Source: Arachidicoccus ginsenosidivorans
GTDB taxonomy: Bacteria; Bacteroidota; Bacteroidia; Chitinophagales; Chitinophagaceae
Direction of reading: 5' to 3'
Assembly (NCBI RefSeq): GCF_007971385.1
Contig: NZ_CP042434.1
Span: 5,084,001 to 5,148,000 of the forward strand
Length of the DNA stretch: 64,000 nt
The first letter of the stretch is position 1. Each line of letters opens with the position of its first letter. Made by a program: the position numbers and the translations under genes. The notes beneath the pieces are model-generated. The model had not been told where the DNA came from, did no database searches, and was given only the letters and a program-made list of their open reading frames with translations. This document shows, piece after piece, positions 42,068 through 50,806 of the stretch.

Positions 42068-42661
42068 CTAAAAGAGGTTCTTTATAAATAATAAGGCTAT
42101 TAATAATAAACGAGGATTATGCGCATGCTCTAATGCGCTTCGAAGCAGCTTGAGCGTTTTAGTAATATGATATTCAATAGCTTTAGTCTTCATATTCATT
42201 TTTTCCGATATATCAGCAATGCTCATTTCATCTTGTCGACTATAAGTATAAATTAGTCTGGATTTTGCAGGCAGTGTTTCAATGACTTCGTTTAAATAGG
42301 CTTCCATAAATTTAGCCTCGATGCGCTGCTCTTCTTCTGAGCTCAATGTATTAAACTGGTAGTTTTTGAGTAATGCTTTACGTCTTTTGGTTTTTAGCAG
42401 CATAGTAAATACGCCATACTTAATAGCGGTATGAAAATAAGCAGGTAATGAACGTACCTGAAATTTCTCCGGATTGGCCCATAATTTTAAAAAAATATCA
42501 TTGACAATTTCCTCAACGGCTTGTTTATCCGACGTGAACTTAAATCCGATTTCAATTAACGCTGCCCAATAACGTCCATAAATTTCCGTTAAAGCCTCCT
42601 CACTGCCCTGCAAGAGTAATTCAAGGAGCTGATTGTCCGTATATGTACCAAGTGCAGACAT
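42068..42661 (-). CDS. ECF RNA polymerase sigma factor
   Basis: A 197-residue sigma-70 family protein of the Bacteroidota FecI-like type. Region 2 shows EALTEIYGRYWAALIEIGFKFTSD then EEIVNDIFLKLWAN; region 4 shows ETLPAKSRLIYTYSRQDEMSIADISEKMNMKTKAIEYHITKTLKLLR, the -35-binding helix-turn-helix. The anti-sigma gene follows 110 bases downstream, then the STN-bearing transporter. This order is the standard three-part outer-membrane signalling unit. It probably turns on the whole arabinoxylan cluster when substrate is present. Xylan loci more often use a hybrid two-component regulator, and none is present in this window. Confidence 0.92.
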   Translation of the reverse strand: MSALGTYTDNQLLELLLQGSEEALTEIYGRYWAALIEIGFKFTSDKQAVEEIVNDIFLKLWANPEKFQVRSLPAYFHTAIKYGVFTMLLKTKRRKALLKNYQFNTLSSEEEQRIEAKFMEAYLNEVIETLPAKSRLIYTYSRQDEMSIADISEKMNMKTKAIEYHITKTLKLLRSALEHAHNPRLLLIALLFIKNLF

Positions 42662-43210
42662 CTTCGAGTGATTTAAATCTAATAAATAACTGTTTTACAA
42701 TTGATTAGAATTCTATACTTTGCTTAAACCCATTGAAACTCAAACACTATTTGTATTTTATACAATTATTCCGTTTTCCAAAATAAGTTAATAAAATTTG
42801 AACAAACAAATAAAAATGGGATTTATTTATGCTTTGGTATTAAAATTTGCTAAAAGCAGGCAATTGCCACTAATGACCAAAAGATTGAAATATAGATAAG
42901 GATTGCCCTTTCTATTTCTATTAAATAAAGATAAAAAAGAGATAACCACTTAGCACTTTTCAATTCTTATATTTATTACCCCTTGTGCAAAATATTCAAA
43001 TTGGAAACTACCTATATGGTTTTATATTTTTAAAATTCGTATGATAAGTAAACCCTCCGTAATCCACTTGCACAATTTGGTACGATTTATTATGCGTCCT
43101 ATTCATTTAGGGCTCAATTGTCTATTTAATTTCTTTCTGTCAGCAAGACAGGATATAATATATCAAAATTTTGATAAATAAAACAAGTCATTTTTGTTCA
43201 ATTATATAAT
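42662..43210. other. 549-bp AT-rich gap with a 16-bp palindrome
   Basis: No gene is seen between the sigma-factor start and the RloB stop. It should contain the sigma-gene promoter. A perfect palindrome TATCAAAATTTTGATA at 43161-43176, 35 bases downstream of the RloB stop, might act as a terminator stem or protein site. There is no T-run typical of an intrinsic terminator beyond its own. Confidence 0.45.
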
Positions 43211-43930
43211 TTAGCCAATTAATTCTTTTATTAATAAATGGACTTTTGTGCAAGGGCAATGTTGATGCAATGCCTTCGGAGGTTCAGTACAATGAATTGT
43301 ATCTAAACTTTCAGCCCTTTCAATTGCCTTATTTAAATTACCTTTCATTAATTGAAAGGTGAATCTAATAAAATTTTTCTTTGTTTTCATTGTCTCGTAA
43401 TAATCGAATTTTGGATTTTGGAAAATAGTTTCATCAGGAAAACGATTCTTTAAAATCTCAGTCAAGCGTTCATAATATTTCGACCTATGATAATATTCAG
43501 AATTTTCAATGTCTACATCTTCAAAATGTAACAAAATCCACAATTCGAAAGCATCATTACTCCATCCAGTTTTAATCCCTTTTGCCTTAGCTGATCTTAT
43601 AGAATCATTAAAGGCAGTATCTTTACCATCATCCGGGCTTTTATCTCTGTCAAATATACTCCAGACTTGAGCTCCGTCATCTATTTTCAAGAATTCATTA
43701 CCCTCGTTGTCCACTTCAATTAAACCATTCTTTCTAAAAAACTCAGTTGCAAAATCAATTTGGGCATGGTGCTGTTTTGCATTCCCTATAGGAGACACTT
43801 GAACACCCTTTCGTTTAAAGGTTTCAAAATACGCAGGTTCTATAGCACCATCTTCACAAAAAATGATAAATACCTTCCTGGAATCTTCATCTCTCGTTTC
43901 ATCTTCTCTAATTTCCCAAGGTTCCATCAA
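43211..43930 (-). CDS. RloB family protein (Toprim-like), AbiL-type defence component
   Basis: A 239-residue RloB-domain protein. Toprim-like landmarks are FIIFCEDGAIEPAYFETFK (the acidic residue after the first strand) and VWSIFDRDKSPDDG (the DxD motif); WSNDAFELWILLHFED is the third conserved block of RloB. RloB pairs with an overcoming-lysogenisation-type ATPase in several anti-phage systems, including AbiL (AbiLi ATPase with AbiLii). The reading frame starts inside the end of the ATPase gene, overlapping by 23 bases, so translation is coupled. The molecular target of RloB is not settled. Confidence 0.85.
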   Translation of the reverse strand: MMEPWEIREDETRDEDSRKVFIIFCEDGAIEPAYFETFKRKGVQVSPIGNAKQHHAQIDFATEFFRKNGLIEVDNEGNEFLKIDDGAQVWSIFDRDKSPDDGKDTAFNDSIRSAKAKGIKTGWSNDAFELWILLHFEDVDIENSEYYHRSKYYERLTEILKNRFPDETIFQNPKFDYYETMKTKKNFIRFTFQLMKGNLNKAIERAESLDTIHCTEPPKALHQHCPCTKVHLLIKELIG

Positions 43931-45205
43931 TATTTAAGTTTTGATCATTTAAGAAATCTGTAAGAACAGGTACCCCTCCATAAAAGCCTGCCAAGTATTG
44001 TTTGGCAAAATCAGCATCATTTCTTATTCCTTTTAACTCGGCTAATGAATATAAATTAGTTGCTTCATTGTTTCCTTTTTCCGCAAAATAAAATTGGTCC
44101 CTACGCATCAAGGAAGGGTTCATAAGATTTGTATCATGACTCGAAAATAAAAGTTGTGTATTTGATTTATTTATTGATGAATCATTGAAGAAATTAATTA
44201 GTTTAATTAATAATGAAGGATGAAAATTGCTATCTATTTCATCCAATATTATTAGACCACTTGTATTTAAATTAAATGCTAATAAAAGTAATCCAGCAAT
44301 ATCAAATAGCTTTTTTGTGCCGTCCGATTCATTTTCCATCATGTTTAGGGTGACACTTAAATTTTCATCATGGCATGCGGTTTTTATTAGAAATAAATTT
44401 TCTAAAGCATACTTGTTTTTTGTAAAAGCATCATCATCCTTTTTGAAGTAAATATCTTTATAATCTAAACCGAATGATCTCAAAAAATCAATAAATCTCG
44501 GTTTTAATTCAGGATTATCTATCTGTCTAATAGAATGAAATCGATAAAAACTTCCACCTAAACTAAAGTTAGATGTAATATACCCACTAATAACTTGCCG
44601 TATTTTCGCACAAATATCTTTATTATACGAAGCTGCATGTGTCAGAAATAACGTATGCTCATATTCTAATGGGGCAATATTTGTACTCCCAGGTAAATTT
44701 GACTTATCAACTTCTAAGTTTTTTCGTAAAAAGTACTTCACTTGGTTTGTGCTTTTTGGACCAAACAACCATTCATTTGTGATTATTTCTTTACCGGTAG
44801 TTGTATTTTTAATAGAATTTGTGTTCACATTTTTCTTAACTGTAAACCCATATCTGTATTTTTACCTTCAACAATTAAAACTATTTGAAAAAATGAATCT
44901 TCATTTAAGGAATTTTCGTTATATAAAAAGGGTTGCGCTAATTTTGAAAGCCTTGATTCTGGGCTAGGCAAATCTTTAACTGCCCTACAAAAAAACTCTA
45001 ACGCATGAACAATATTGCTTTTCCCGCTAGCATTTGCGCCATATACGCCAATAGTTTTCAATAACCTCATTCCATTGTTAACAACAACATTATTTAAATC
45101 TACAAACTGGTTATCCTTCGAACTTTTTAAACTGGTTGCAACAAAACTAATCGTCTGCAAATCGGAAAATGATCTGAAATTTTTAACGCTAAACTCTACT
45201 ATCAT
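43908..45205 (-). pseudogene. AAA family ATPase, AbiL/RloA-type defence component (frame broken)
   Basis: The first part starts MIVEFSVKNFRSFSDLQTISF and has the Walker A GVYGANASGKSN (about 53-64), typical of AAA_15/AAA_21 SMC-like ATPases. The second part has GTKKLFDIAGLLLLAF, Walker B SGLIILDEIDSNFHPSLL and a LLFSSHDTNLMN switch. The two frames meet at about 44850-44853, where one missing T (GATATGGG for an expected GATTATGGG) breaks TDYGFTVKKNVNTNS. Unlike most others in this window the break is not in a long homopolymer. If real, the defence pair would be off, since both ATPase motifs would sit on separate polypeptides. Confidence 0.85.
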
Positions 45206-45698
45206 TTTTAATAATTTGAATTATTATTACAAATATATAAATAATTAACTGTTATTATCCATAAATATTTTTCAATTTGTATAATAAATGCTAATTTACG
45301 GTAAAATCATTAGTTAGGAAGTTCGCATGTACCGTTTTTTATATAGAAGAAAATTATCTAAAGAAATAAAGGTACATGCTCGTTTATTTCGTATAGTTAG
45401 CGTTGGCTTTTTTAGGAGAGATGCCTTGAACATAATTCATGTCTTAATCCCGACGAAGATTGGATGAATTAATAGGAAGAGCCAAATCCGCAATATGGCC
45501 AATTAACTAATTATGGATATTATATAAAAACGATAACGTGCCCATCTATAAATCAATTTTTTGAAGAGTCACTTAACTCACGATAAATAATAATACTATA
45601 AGGTTCATCGCTAGCGAATTATTGATCAAACAAGATATGGTCAAGACGAAGAATTAAAATATGGTTTTGTATAAAGGGGCTTTCGCCCCTACCTGTCT
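45206..45698. other. 493-bp gap without a recognisable gene
   Basis: Lies between the ATPase start (minus) and the nitroreductase stop (minus). It is AT-rich with no coding likeness in any frame. It should contain the promoter of the defence pair and ends with the hairpin at 45675-45690. Confidence 0.5.
45675..45690 (-). terminator. Hairpin with GAAA loop after the nitroreductase gene
   Basis: On the minus strand AGGGGC, loop GAAA, GCCCCT, then TTATAC. The stem is 6 bp and GC-rich with a stable GNRA tetraloop, 8 bases past the stop of the nitroreductase gene. The T-run is short, so termination strength is uncertain. Confidence 0.6.
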
Positions 45699-46325
45699 TT
45701 AAATCATAGTAACCATCTCATGAACGGGGATCCTGACTTTTGGCGCGGCAGCTAAAAAATCAGCGGTTTCATCCCGAAAGCCCAAAGAAAGTATGACGGT
45801 CGTATGTAAGTCTTTATCTTTCAGGCCCAATAACTCATCAAAGACAGCAGGATCAAATCCTTCCATTGGTGTAGCATCTACCTTTACGTTGGCAGCCGCA
45901 ATTAAGGCTGTACCCAAGGCTATATAAGCCTGTTTATCTGACCAATGCCGATTACTCTCAACACTTCTGGAATTGAAATAACCGTCCAATTTTGTAAAAA
46001 GGTCCTTTAGATCGGCCTCAGCAACGCCACGATTTTTAGCTACCAACTTTATCAATTTTTCAATATGCTCGGTGGTCACATTATTGTAGGCAGCAAAAAC
46101 CAGTAGATGGGATGCCTGTGTAATTTGTTTATTGAAGGAACCTTCTCCAAGTTTTGCCCTGATCTCCTTGTTTTCGATGGCGAAAACCCGGTAAGGTTGT
46201 AAACCACAGGAAGATGCCGTTAGATTTATCGCTTCCAATATAAAATCCAACTTTTCACCACTTACTTTTTTGTCTGTATACGCTTTGGTAGCGTACCTCC
46301 ATTGTAAATCTTTCAATAAGTCCAT
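45699..46325 (-). CDS. Nitroreductase family NAD(P)H-dependent oxidoreductase (NfsB-like)
   Basis: A 208-residue flavoprotein with the family start DLLKDLQWRYATKAYTDKKV, the substrate/flavin segment EAINLTASSCGLQPYRVFAIEN, and the C-terminal LGLKDKDLHTTVILSLGFRDE. Family members reduce nitro compounds or quinones with FMN and NAD(P)H. It is transcribed divergently from an HxlR-type regulator, with about 100 bases between, a common arrangement in which the regulator responds to electrophilic stress. No signal peptide is present, so it is cytoplasmic. Confidence 0.9.
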   Translation of the reverse strand: MDLLKDLQWRYATKAYTDKKVSGEKLDFILEAINLTASSCGLQPYRVFAIENKEIRAKLGEGSFNKQITQASHLLVFAAYNNVTTEHIEKLIKLVAKNRGVAEADLKDLFTKLDGYFNSRSVESNRHWSDKQAYIALGTALIAAANVKVDATPMEGFDPAVFDELLGLKDKDLHTTVILSLGFRDETADFLAAAPKVRIPVHEMVTMI

Positions 46326-46362
46326 TTTAATAATATTTTAGATCACAAAGTTACAAAATTAA

Positions 46363-46412
46363 GTTACCTTTATTCACTTGGTGACAATAAGTAATGGTAA
46401 CATTTAGGTAAC
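46363..46412. promoter_or_regulatory. Repeated GGTAAC half-sites, candidate HxlR operator
   Basis: The nitroreductase/HxlR intergenic region holds GTTACC (46363-46368), GGTGAC (46380-46385), GGTAAC (46396-46401) and GGTAAC (46407-46412). The first is inverted relative to the others. HxlR-type regulators bind inverted repeats in such divergent promoters, so this is a reasonable operator candidate, not a demonstrated one. Confidence 0.45.
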
Positions 46413-46427
46413 TAAGAAATAAACGTA

Positions 46428-46781
46428 ATGGAAGAGAAAGAATTAAAAGTTAAAGGTATTCATCATGTGTGTAAACCTACGATTCAAGCCATCCACGATA
46501 CCCTGGATGTCATTGGCGGAAAATGGAAAATCTCTATCATTGGTTGTTTAACCTTTCAGCCGATGCGATTTTCAGAATTATTAAGGGAAGTTAATGGGAT
46601 TTCCGGGAAAATGCTCAGTCGCGAATTGAAGGATTTAGAATTGAATCAGTTGGTTAAACGCACAATATTGGATACGCAACCCATTACTGTTTTATATCAG
46701 CTTACACCATATGGTGAAACCTTAAAAAATCTGACCATTAATATTGCCGAATGGGGTTTTAAGCACAGAAAAAAATTATAG
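46428..46781 (+). CDS. HxlR family winged-helix transcriptional regulator
   Basis: A 117-residue winged helix-turn-helix protein. The core shows AIHDTLDVIGGKWKISIIGCLTFQPMRFSELLREVNGISGKMLSRELKDLE, the HxlR signature (IGGKW, F.EL.R...GIS.KMLS..L..LE), followed by a wing (VKRTILDTQPITVLYQLTPYGETL). There is a conserved Cys near the N-terminus (HHVCKP), which in several HxlR proteins senses electrophiles. It is divergent to the nitroreductase gene and probably controls it and itself through the GGTAAC repeats between them. Confidence 0.9.
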   Translation: MEEKELKVKGIHHVCKPTIQAIHDTLDVIGGKWKISIIGCLTFQPMRFSELLREVNGISGKMLSRELKDLELNQLVKRTILDTQPITVLYQLTPYGETLKNLTINIAEWGFKHRKKL

Positions 46782-46803
46782 GAAAATAATTATTAGGCTC
46801 TAA

Positions 46804-46846
46804 AATTGACTGTTGGAATTGTCAAAGGCAATTTCAACAGTCAATT
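46804..46846. repeat. Long hairpin directly after the HxlR gene
   Basis: Arms 46804-46821 and 46829-46846 pair over 18 bp with a single G-U wobble and a 7-base loop. It starts 23 bases after the HxlR stop. No T-run follows, so it may be an mRNA 3' stabiliser or a mobile-element end instead of an intrinsic terminator. Confidence 0.6.
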
Positions 46847-46928
46847 CACAGAATTCCACCAGAATGATTTATAAACTGGATGCCTATAAATGCAGAAACA
46901 ATGCTGATTATTTTGTAGGAAAGTCGTG

Positions 46929-46957
46929 GTTATTTTGGGTAAAATACCCAAAATAAC
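46929..46957. repeat. Perfect 13-bp inverted repeat with 3-base loop
   Basis: The sequence from 46929 to 46957 folds as two perfect 13-base arms (GTTATTTTGGGTA and its complement) around AAA. It is one of three strong inverted repeats within 260 bases of the HxlR-sulfatase gap. Confidence 0.65.
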
Positions 46958-47036
46958 GAGAAGAAACCTAAATCTATATGTGGGCAACAAAGGTTAATGG
47001 CAACGGACATGGGGCTCAAATGATACGGTTATAACG

Positions 47037-47068
47037 AATAATGCCCACTCTTGTGGGCATTATTTTTC
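47037..47068 (+). terminator. Intrinsic terminator-like hairpin
   Basis: AATAATGCCCAC (47037-47048), loop TCTT, GTGGGCATTATT (47053-47064), then further T. The 12-bp stem is perfect and the plus strand has the better T-run. It could end transcripts of the HxlR gene, or act in both directions, since the sulfatase gene ends 150 bases away on the other strand. Confidence 0.6.
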
Positions 47069-47213
47069 GCATCAAACCAAAACACCATCACTAAACCTGA
47101 TAAGCCTTTTTAATTTATTTTAAATTAAATCACGCATTTGAAGGGCCCCAGCCTATTTTATAAGGCTCAATTGTAAGTTTATCTAAAAACCATTTCAGCG
47201 TAACGGAAAATTT

Positions 47214-48619
47214 TTATTGCTGCCTGTCAACTGTAGAGATCCAATGATCATATAGGTCTCTTAATCTGGCCACTATATCCGGATGCTGGGCTGCAACATT
47301 TATTTTTTCTGCAGGATCGGTCTTTATATTGACTAGAAAATATCCTTCATTGGTCAATTCCTGCTTTTTTGCCTCCATAGGATTGTGTAGTAATTTCCAG
47401 TCCTTATCACGAACGGCCCATTGTGGATTTTTTTTCGTTCCGCGGCTTTGCCAGAAAAAACGGTCTTGATGGGGAGAGGCTGCTTTGGGGTTTTTAAGAA
47501 CATCTACCATGTTTTTGCCATCAATCAACACCTTAGGGGCCGGCAGACCGCATAAACTGGCTAAAGTAGGGAACCAATCTGTATTAGAAACCAATTGGTC
47601 TCTGACCTGATCCTGTTTTAATTTTCCTTTCCAGGAAATGAAAGCTGGAACCCGGATGCCGCCTTCAAATAAACTAAACTTTGACCCTCTGTAGATTCCT
47701 GCTGAACCACCTCCACCAAAGGTCCTCTCCTCTTTGGAAAAGCCCTGGTCGGACTGAAATACAACAATTGTGTTATCTGCCAGTCCATGATCTTTCAGAC
47801 TTTTGAGTAAACGGCCAATCTCTTCGTCCATTGTTGAGATATAGGCTGCATATTTATCCCTGGGAGAAGGTAGATTTTATAGTAATTAAGCCATTTAGGA
47901 AAAGGCTGCAAGGGATAATGTGGTAAATTAATGGCCCAATACATAAAAAACGGCTTGGGGTCATGTTGTTTGCTTTCAAAAATGGAATCAGCCTGCTGCA
48001 CCAACATATCGGGCAAAAACTGTCCTTGCAAATAAACTTCTTTCCCGTTTCTCCATAAGTCATGACGGTTTGGACCTGACCAATAAAAAAAATGAGAATA
48101 ATTATCCAGGCAGCCACCCATAAAACCAAAAGAATAATCAAAGCCCTGTGCATTTGGCTCAGTAGCTGTACTATAACCTAAATGCCATTTACCCAGATGA
48201 TAGGTCTCATACCCATATTTTTTAAAGAATTCTGCCATGGTAAATTGACTGCCTGGCATTCCTGGGTCGCCCGGAGTAGAAGAGGCCATATTGGGTAGTT
48301 GCGCTCTTTGAGGGTACCTGCCTGTCATTAGTGTGGCTCTGGAAGGCGAGCAAATGGGTGAAGCAGAATAAAACTGCGTGAAGCGAACTCCGCTTCTAGC
48401 AAGGCTATCTAAATTTGGGGTGTACAAATCCTTAGAGCCATATATATTCAGATCGGCATAGCCCTGGTCATCAGTATAAATAATTAATACATTTGGTTTG
48501 TTTTTTATCCCCTGTTGGGCTATTGCACGTGGTATAGAGAGCATCAATAAAGAGCAGAACGATAATACACCTACCGCCGGTCGGCTCAATGAAAAAAAGA
48601 TTTTTTGTTTTTTAGCCAT
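47214..48619 (-). pseudogene. Sulfatase, arylsulfatase A family (frame broken)
   Basis: A secreted formylglycine-dependent sulfatase of about 468 residues. After a signal peptide (RAIAQQ) come NVLIIYTDDQGYADLNIYG (metal-binding Asp pair), SASPICSPSRATLMTGRYPQR with the CxPSR motif whose Cys becomes formylglycine, and YHLGKWHLGY. The second frame has TIVVFQSDQGFSKEERTFGGGG (metal-binding region) and the C-terminal domain. The break is at four T at 47875-47878 (plus). One base added gives YYKNLPSPRDKYAAYISTMDEEIG. The substrate is unknown. Sulfatases of this type often serve glycan loci, and a discoidin-domain remnant lies just upstream on the same strand. Confidence 0.88.
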
Positions 48620-48628
48620 ATTTCTTAT

Positions 48629-48865
48629 TTATATATTGATTAATAGTACTGTAATAATCTGAATTCTGCTAACTGGGAACTGCACTCCTGTCCCATTATT
48701 TTCCTTTATATGAATCCGGTAATATTTAAAGGTACGCTTTTCGTCTGCATGATCCATCTCAAAGTAAGCCTCTGTTAACCTGTCGGTAAAGGTATAATTC
48801 TCTCTGGAATCCACCGTTACCCAAGTATTACCTTCATCGGAACTCTGAAACTGCCAGCTTCTGAG
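48629..48865 (-). pseudogene. Discoidin (F5/8 type C) domain remnant
   Basis: Read on the minus strand from about 48859: SWQFQSSDEGNTWVTVDSRE, then FKYYRIHIKENNGTGVQF and SRIQI. This is the closing half of a discoidin or F5/8 type C carbohydrate-binding domain, where W..Q.S.DG.W..VD, F/YYR..I..N.G..VQ..... are typical. A stop lies just upstream, so the rest of the gene is missing. It was probably the C-terminus of a secreted glycoside hydrolase. It ends 10 bases before the sulfatase start. Confidence 0.65.
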
Positions 48866-49109
48866 TTAAAATCTGGTTGGAAATTGCTTAAAATTAATGA
48901 ATAAACAACCACTTATGAAAGGAGCCGACTAAATGGAACTGCCTTCCAAAGATAACTATAATAAGCAAAAAAACGGGCGCGCGATGCCTCAAAGAATCCC
49001 GAAAAGACTTCTTGCCTAGGATGCAACGCCCTCAATATGCGATTAAAAATAAACTATGAATACGATATATTATGTACCTTTTGTTATTCAAATGACGAAA
49101 TTAAAGCAT

Positions 49110-50234
49110 ATGAAACGCCAAATTGGTATATTTTGCTTGATAGTTGCCTGTTTACAGAGTGGTTTTACCTACGCCCAGAGTTCAGAGAATTTTGATGAAA
49201 TAACCGTTGACCAGAACGGGTACAGTTTTGGGTCCTCCAATCCAAGGATTTTTGGCAATTGGAGCCTGGGTTTAATAGATGCGGATGGAAATTATACTGA
49301 TCCTAACAGCAGTTATGTGGATGTCACTAATAAGAAGTTCGATGCAGGGGGAACAAACCTTGCAAACGGAACAAATGACAAAGCACTTCATATTACAGGC
49401 TTTCTAAATGTGTCAAAAACATTCATCATGAAAAGCACGGATGCCACCCCCACTCCCTTTGCTTTGGCATCGTTTGCTGTAGATGGTGAAAATGCCACTT
49501 GGAGAGCGGAAGGTTGGTTAAATGGAGCTCAGGTAGTCAGCTACGATTTTACAACCATCGCCGGTGAAATTTATCAAATATCGCTTACTGACAGCAAATG
49601 GAACAACATAGACGAATTCAGAATAGAACAGGCAAATGGATCTGCAGATATCGATTTATACCTGGACGACATCGAAATCAGTTCCGCACTACCAGTTACA
49701 CTGGCTCATTTTCAGGCAACAGCTGTGGGGTCCGGTATTCAATTAGCCTGGCAAATGGGAGTAGAAAATACAATCAAATCCTTTACTATCCAACGGAGTC
49801 TGGATGGTATTAATTTTACGGATATTGCTTCTATTGCAGTTAAAACTGCAGCCAATCAACACAGCTATCAATATCTGGATCAAACACCAGCAGTTGGGTT
49901 AATTTATTACCGAATAAAACTTATCAGTAATATGGAAGGCCGCAATGATTATAGTCAAATTATTAGTCTAATACAAACCCAGACGGCTAAAAATTGGAAA
50001 GTTTCTCCTAATCCGGCGCAATCTCAAGTGACCATTACAGCGCCCAGCATTCAAAAAACGACCGTTACAGCCGATGTTATTAATAGTAGTGGCATAAAAG
50101 TACACACAGAACAACTACAACCAGGCAATAGCGCTTGGCTATTTTCTTTGCCAGCCATTGCGCACGGCATCTATTATTTAAACATTCATGGAGAAAGTGG
50201 CCATATAACAACACTTGAATTGATCAAAAAATAA
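49110..50234 (+). CDS. Secreted protein with DUF4465-like domain and T9SS type A sorting domain
   Basis: The start at 49110 (MKRQIGIF) gives a good signal peptide (cleavage near TYAQS); the longer frame from 49056 would bury it. Residues ~22-190 form a beta-rich domain with DQNGYSFGSSNPRIFGNWSL, TNGTNDKALHITGF-like and DLYLDDIEIS segments, resembling the DUF4465 family. Then comes an Fn3-like part (LPVTLAHFQATAVGSGIQLAWQ, QRSLDGINFTDIASI). The last ~80 residues (WKVSPNPAQSQVTI ... GIYYLNIHGESG) are a T9SS type A C-terminal sorting domain, which directs export across the outer membrane. Ligand and role are unknown. Confidence 0.85.
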   Translation: MKRQIGIFCLIVACLQSGFTYAQSSENFDEITVDQNGYSFGSSNPRIFGNWSLGLIDADGNYTDPNSSYVDVTNKKFDAGGTNLANGTNDKALHITGFLNVSKTFIMKSTDATPTPFALASFAVDGENATWRAEGWLNGAQVVSYDFTTIAGEIYQISLTDSKWNNIDEFRIEQANGSADIDLYLDDIEISSALPVTLAHFQATAVGSGIQLAWQMGVENTIKSFTIQRSLDGINFTDIASIAVKTAANQHSYQYLDQTPAVGLIYYRIKLISNMEGRNDYSQIISLIQTQTAKNWKVSPNPAQSQVTITAPSIQKTTVTADVINSSGIKVHTEQLQPGNSAWLFSLPAIAHGIYYLNIHGESGHITTLELIKK

Positions 50235-50291
50235 AGAATGTAAGTCTATAACAAAGCATCCTGAAATTATCTACTGTAGGATTTAGAAAAA

Positions 50292-50625
50292 GATGTATTT
50301 TTGTACCTACTTGCGAATATGGAGAAATTAGATAAAATTCCTCCGCAATTAGACAATGACACATACAGGCCTTTATTTGAAAGGGCTAGATTTGCAAATC
50401 TTTAATAACAAAGATATGAAAAATTTTAAAGTCGCCTACAAATTTGCTGAAAAACAGCGTTTAGAAATTGATTATGCATTGAACAAAGGTCGAACCGAAG
50501 GAAAATTAGAAATGGCAGAGAAGCTTTTAGAAGAGAATGTATTCTCAGCAGAAAAGATTGCAGAATATTTTGGCTTACCCTTATCTCAGATTAAGGAAAT
50601 TGAAGCATCTTTAGCCCACGCGTAA
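50292..50625 (+). pseudogene. Rpn-type PD-(D/E)XK nuclease/transposase, C-terminal remnant
   Basis: From 50292 one frame reads VFLYLLANMEKLDKIPPQLD then FERARFANL before a stop; a neighbouring frame continues NNKDMKNFKVAYKFAEKQRLEIDYALNKGRTEGKLE and a short C-terminal helix. This is the standard Rpn sequence after the nuclease core, with a frameshift near 50400. The change here is an added base or two lost bases, unlike the one-base losses elsewhere in the window. The catalytic core is missing. It is a relic of the same family as the genes at 3809-6231. Confidence 0.72.
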
Positions 50626-50650
50626 TATATAACTAGTCATTTTCGACTAA

Positions 50651-50682
50651 AAGGTGAGTCCTTAAGGACTCACCTTTTTTTC
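50651..50682 (+). terminator. Intrinsic terminator
   Basis: AAGGTGAGTCC, loop TTAA, GGACTCACCTT, then a T-run. The 11-bp stem is perfect. It lies 26 bases after the stop of the Rpn remnant and would also end read-through from the T9SS gene. Confidence 0.85.
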
Positions 50683-50806
50683 ATAAGATCAATAAAATGC
50701 AATAGTTAAAACATTCAACCCATAACTAAAATTACCTTAAGACTAAATTGACTTCTGCCCAAAATAAATTTAAAGTCCCTGATTGTTCTATTGATTGATA
50801 AAGCGG

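Larger units (their letters stand above)
46782..47213. other. 432-bp convergent gap rich in hairpins
   Basis: Lies between the ends of the HxlR (plus) and sulfatase (minus) genes. No coding frame is seen. It holds three strong inverted repeats (46804-46846, 46929-46957, 47037-47064). Confidence 0.5.

Noticed and set aside
49056..49109. Upstream start for the T9SS protein
   Set aside because: It would add 18 residues ahead of a good signal peptide; the ATG at 49110 is a better start.
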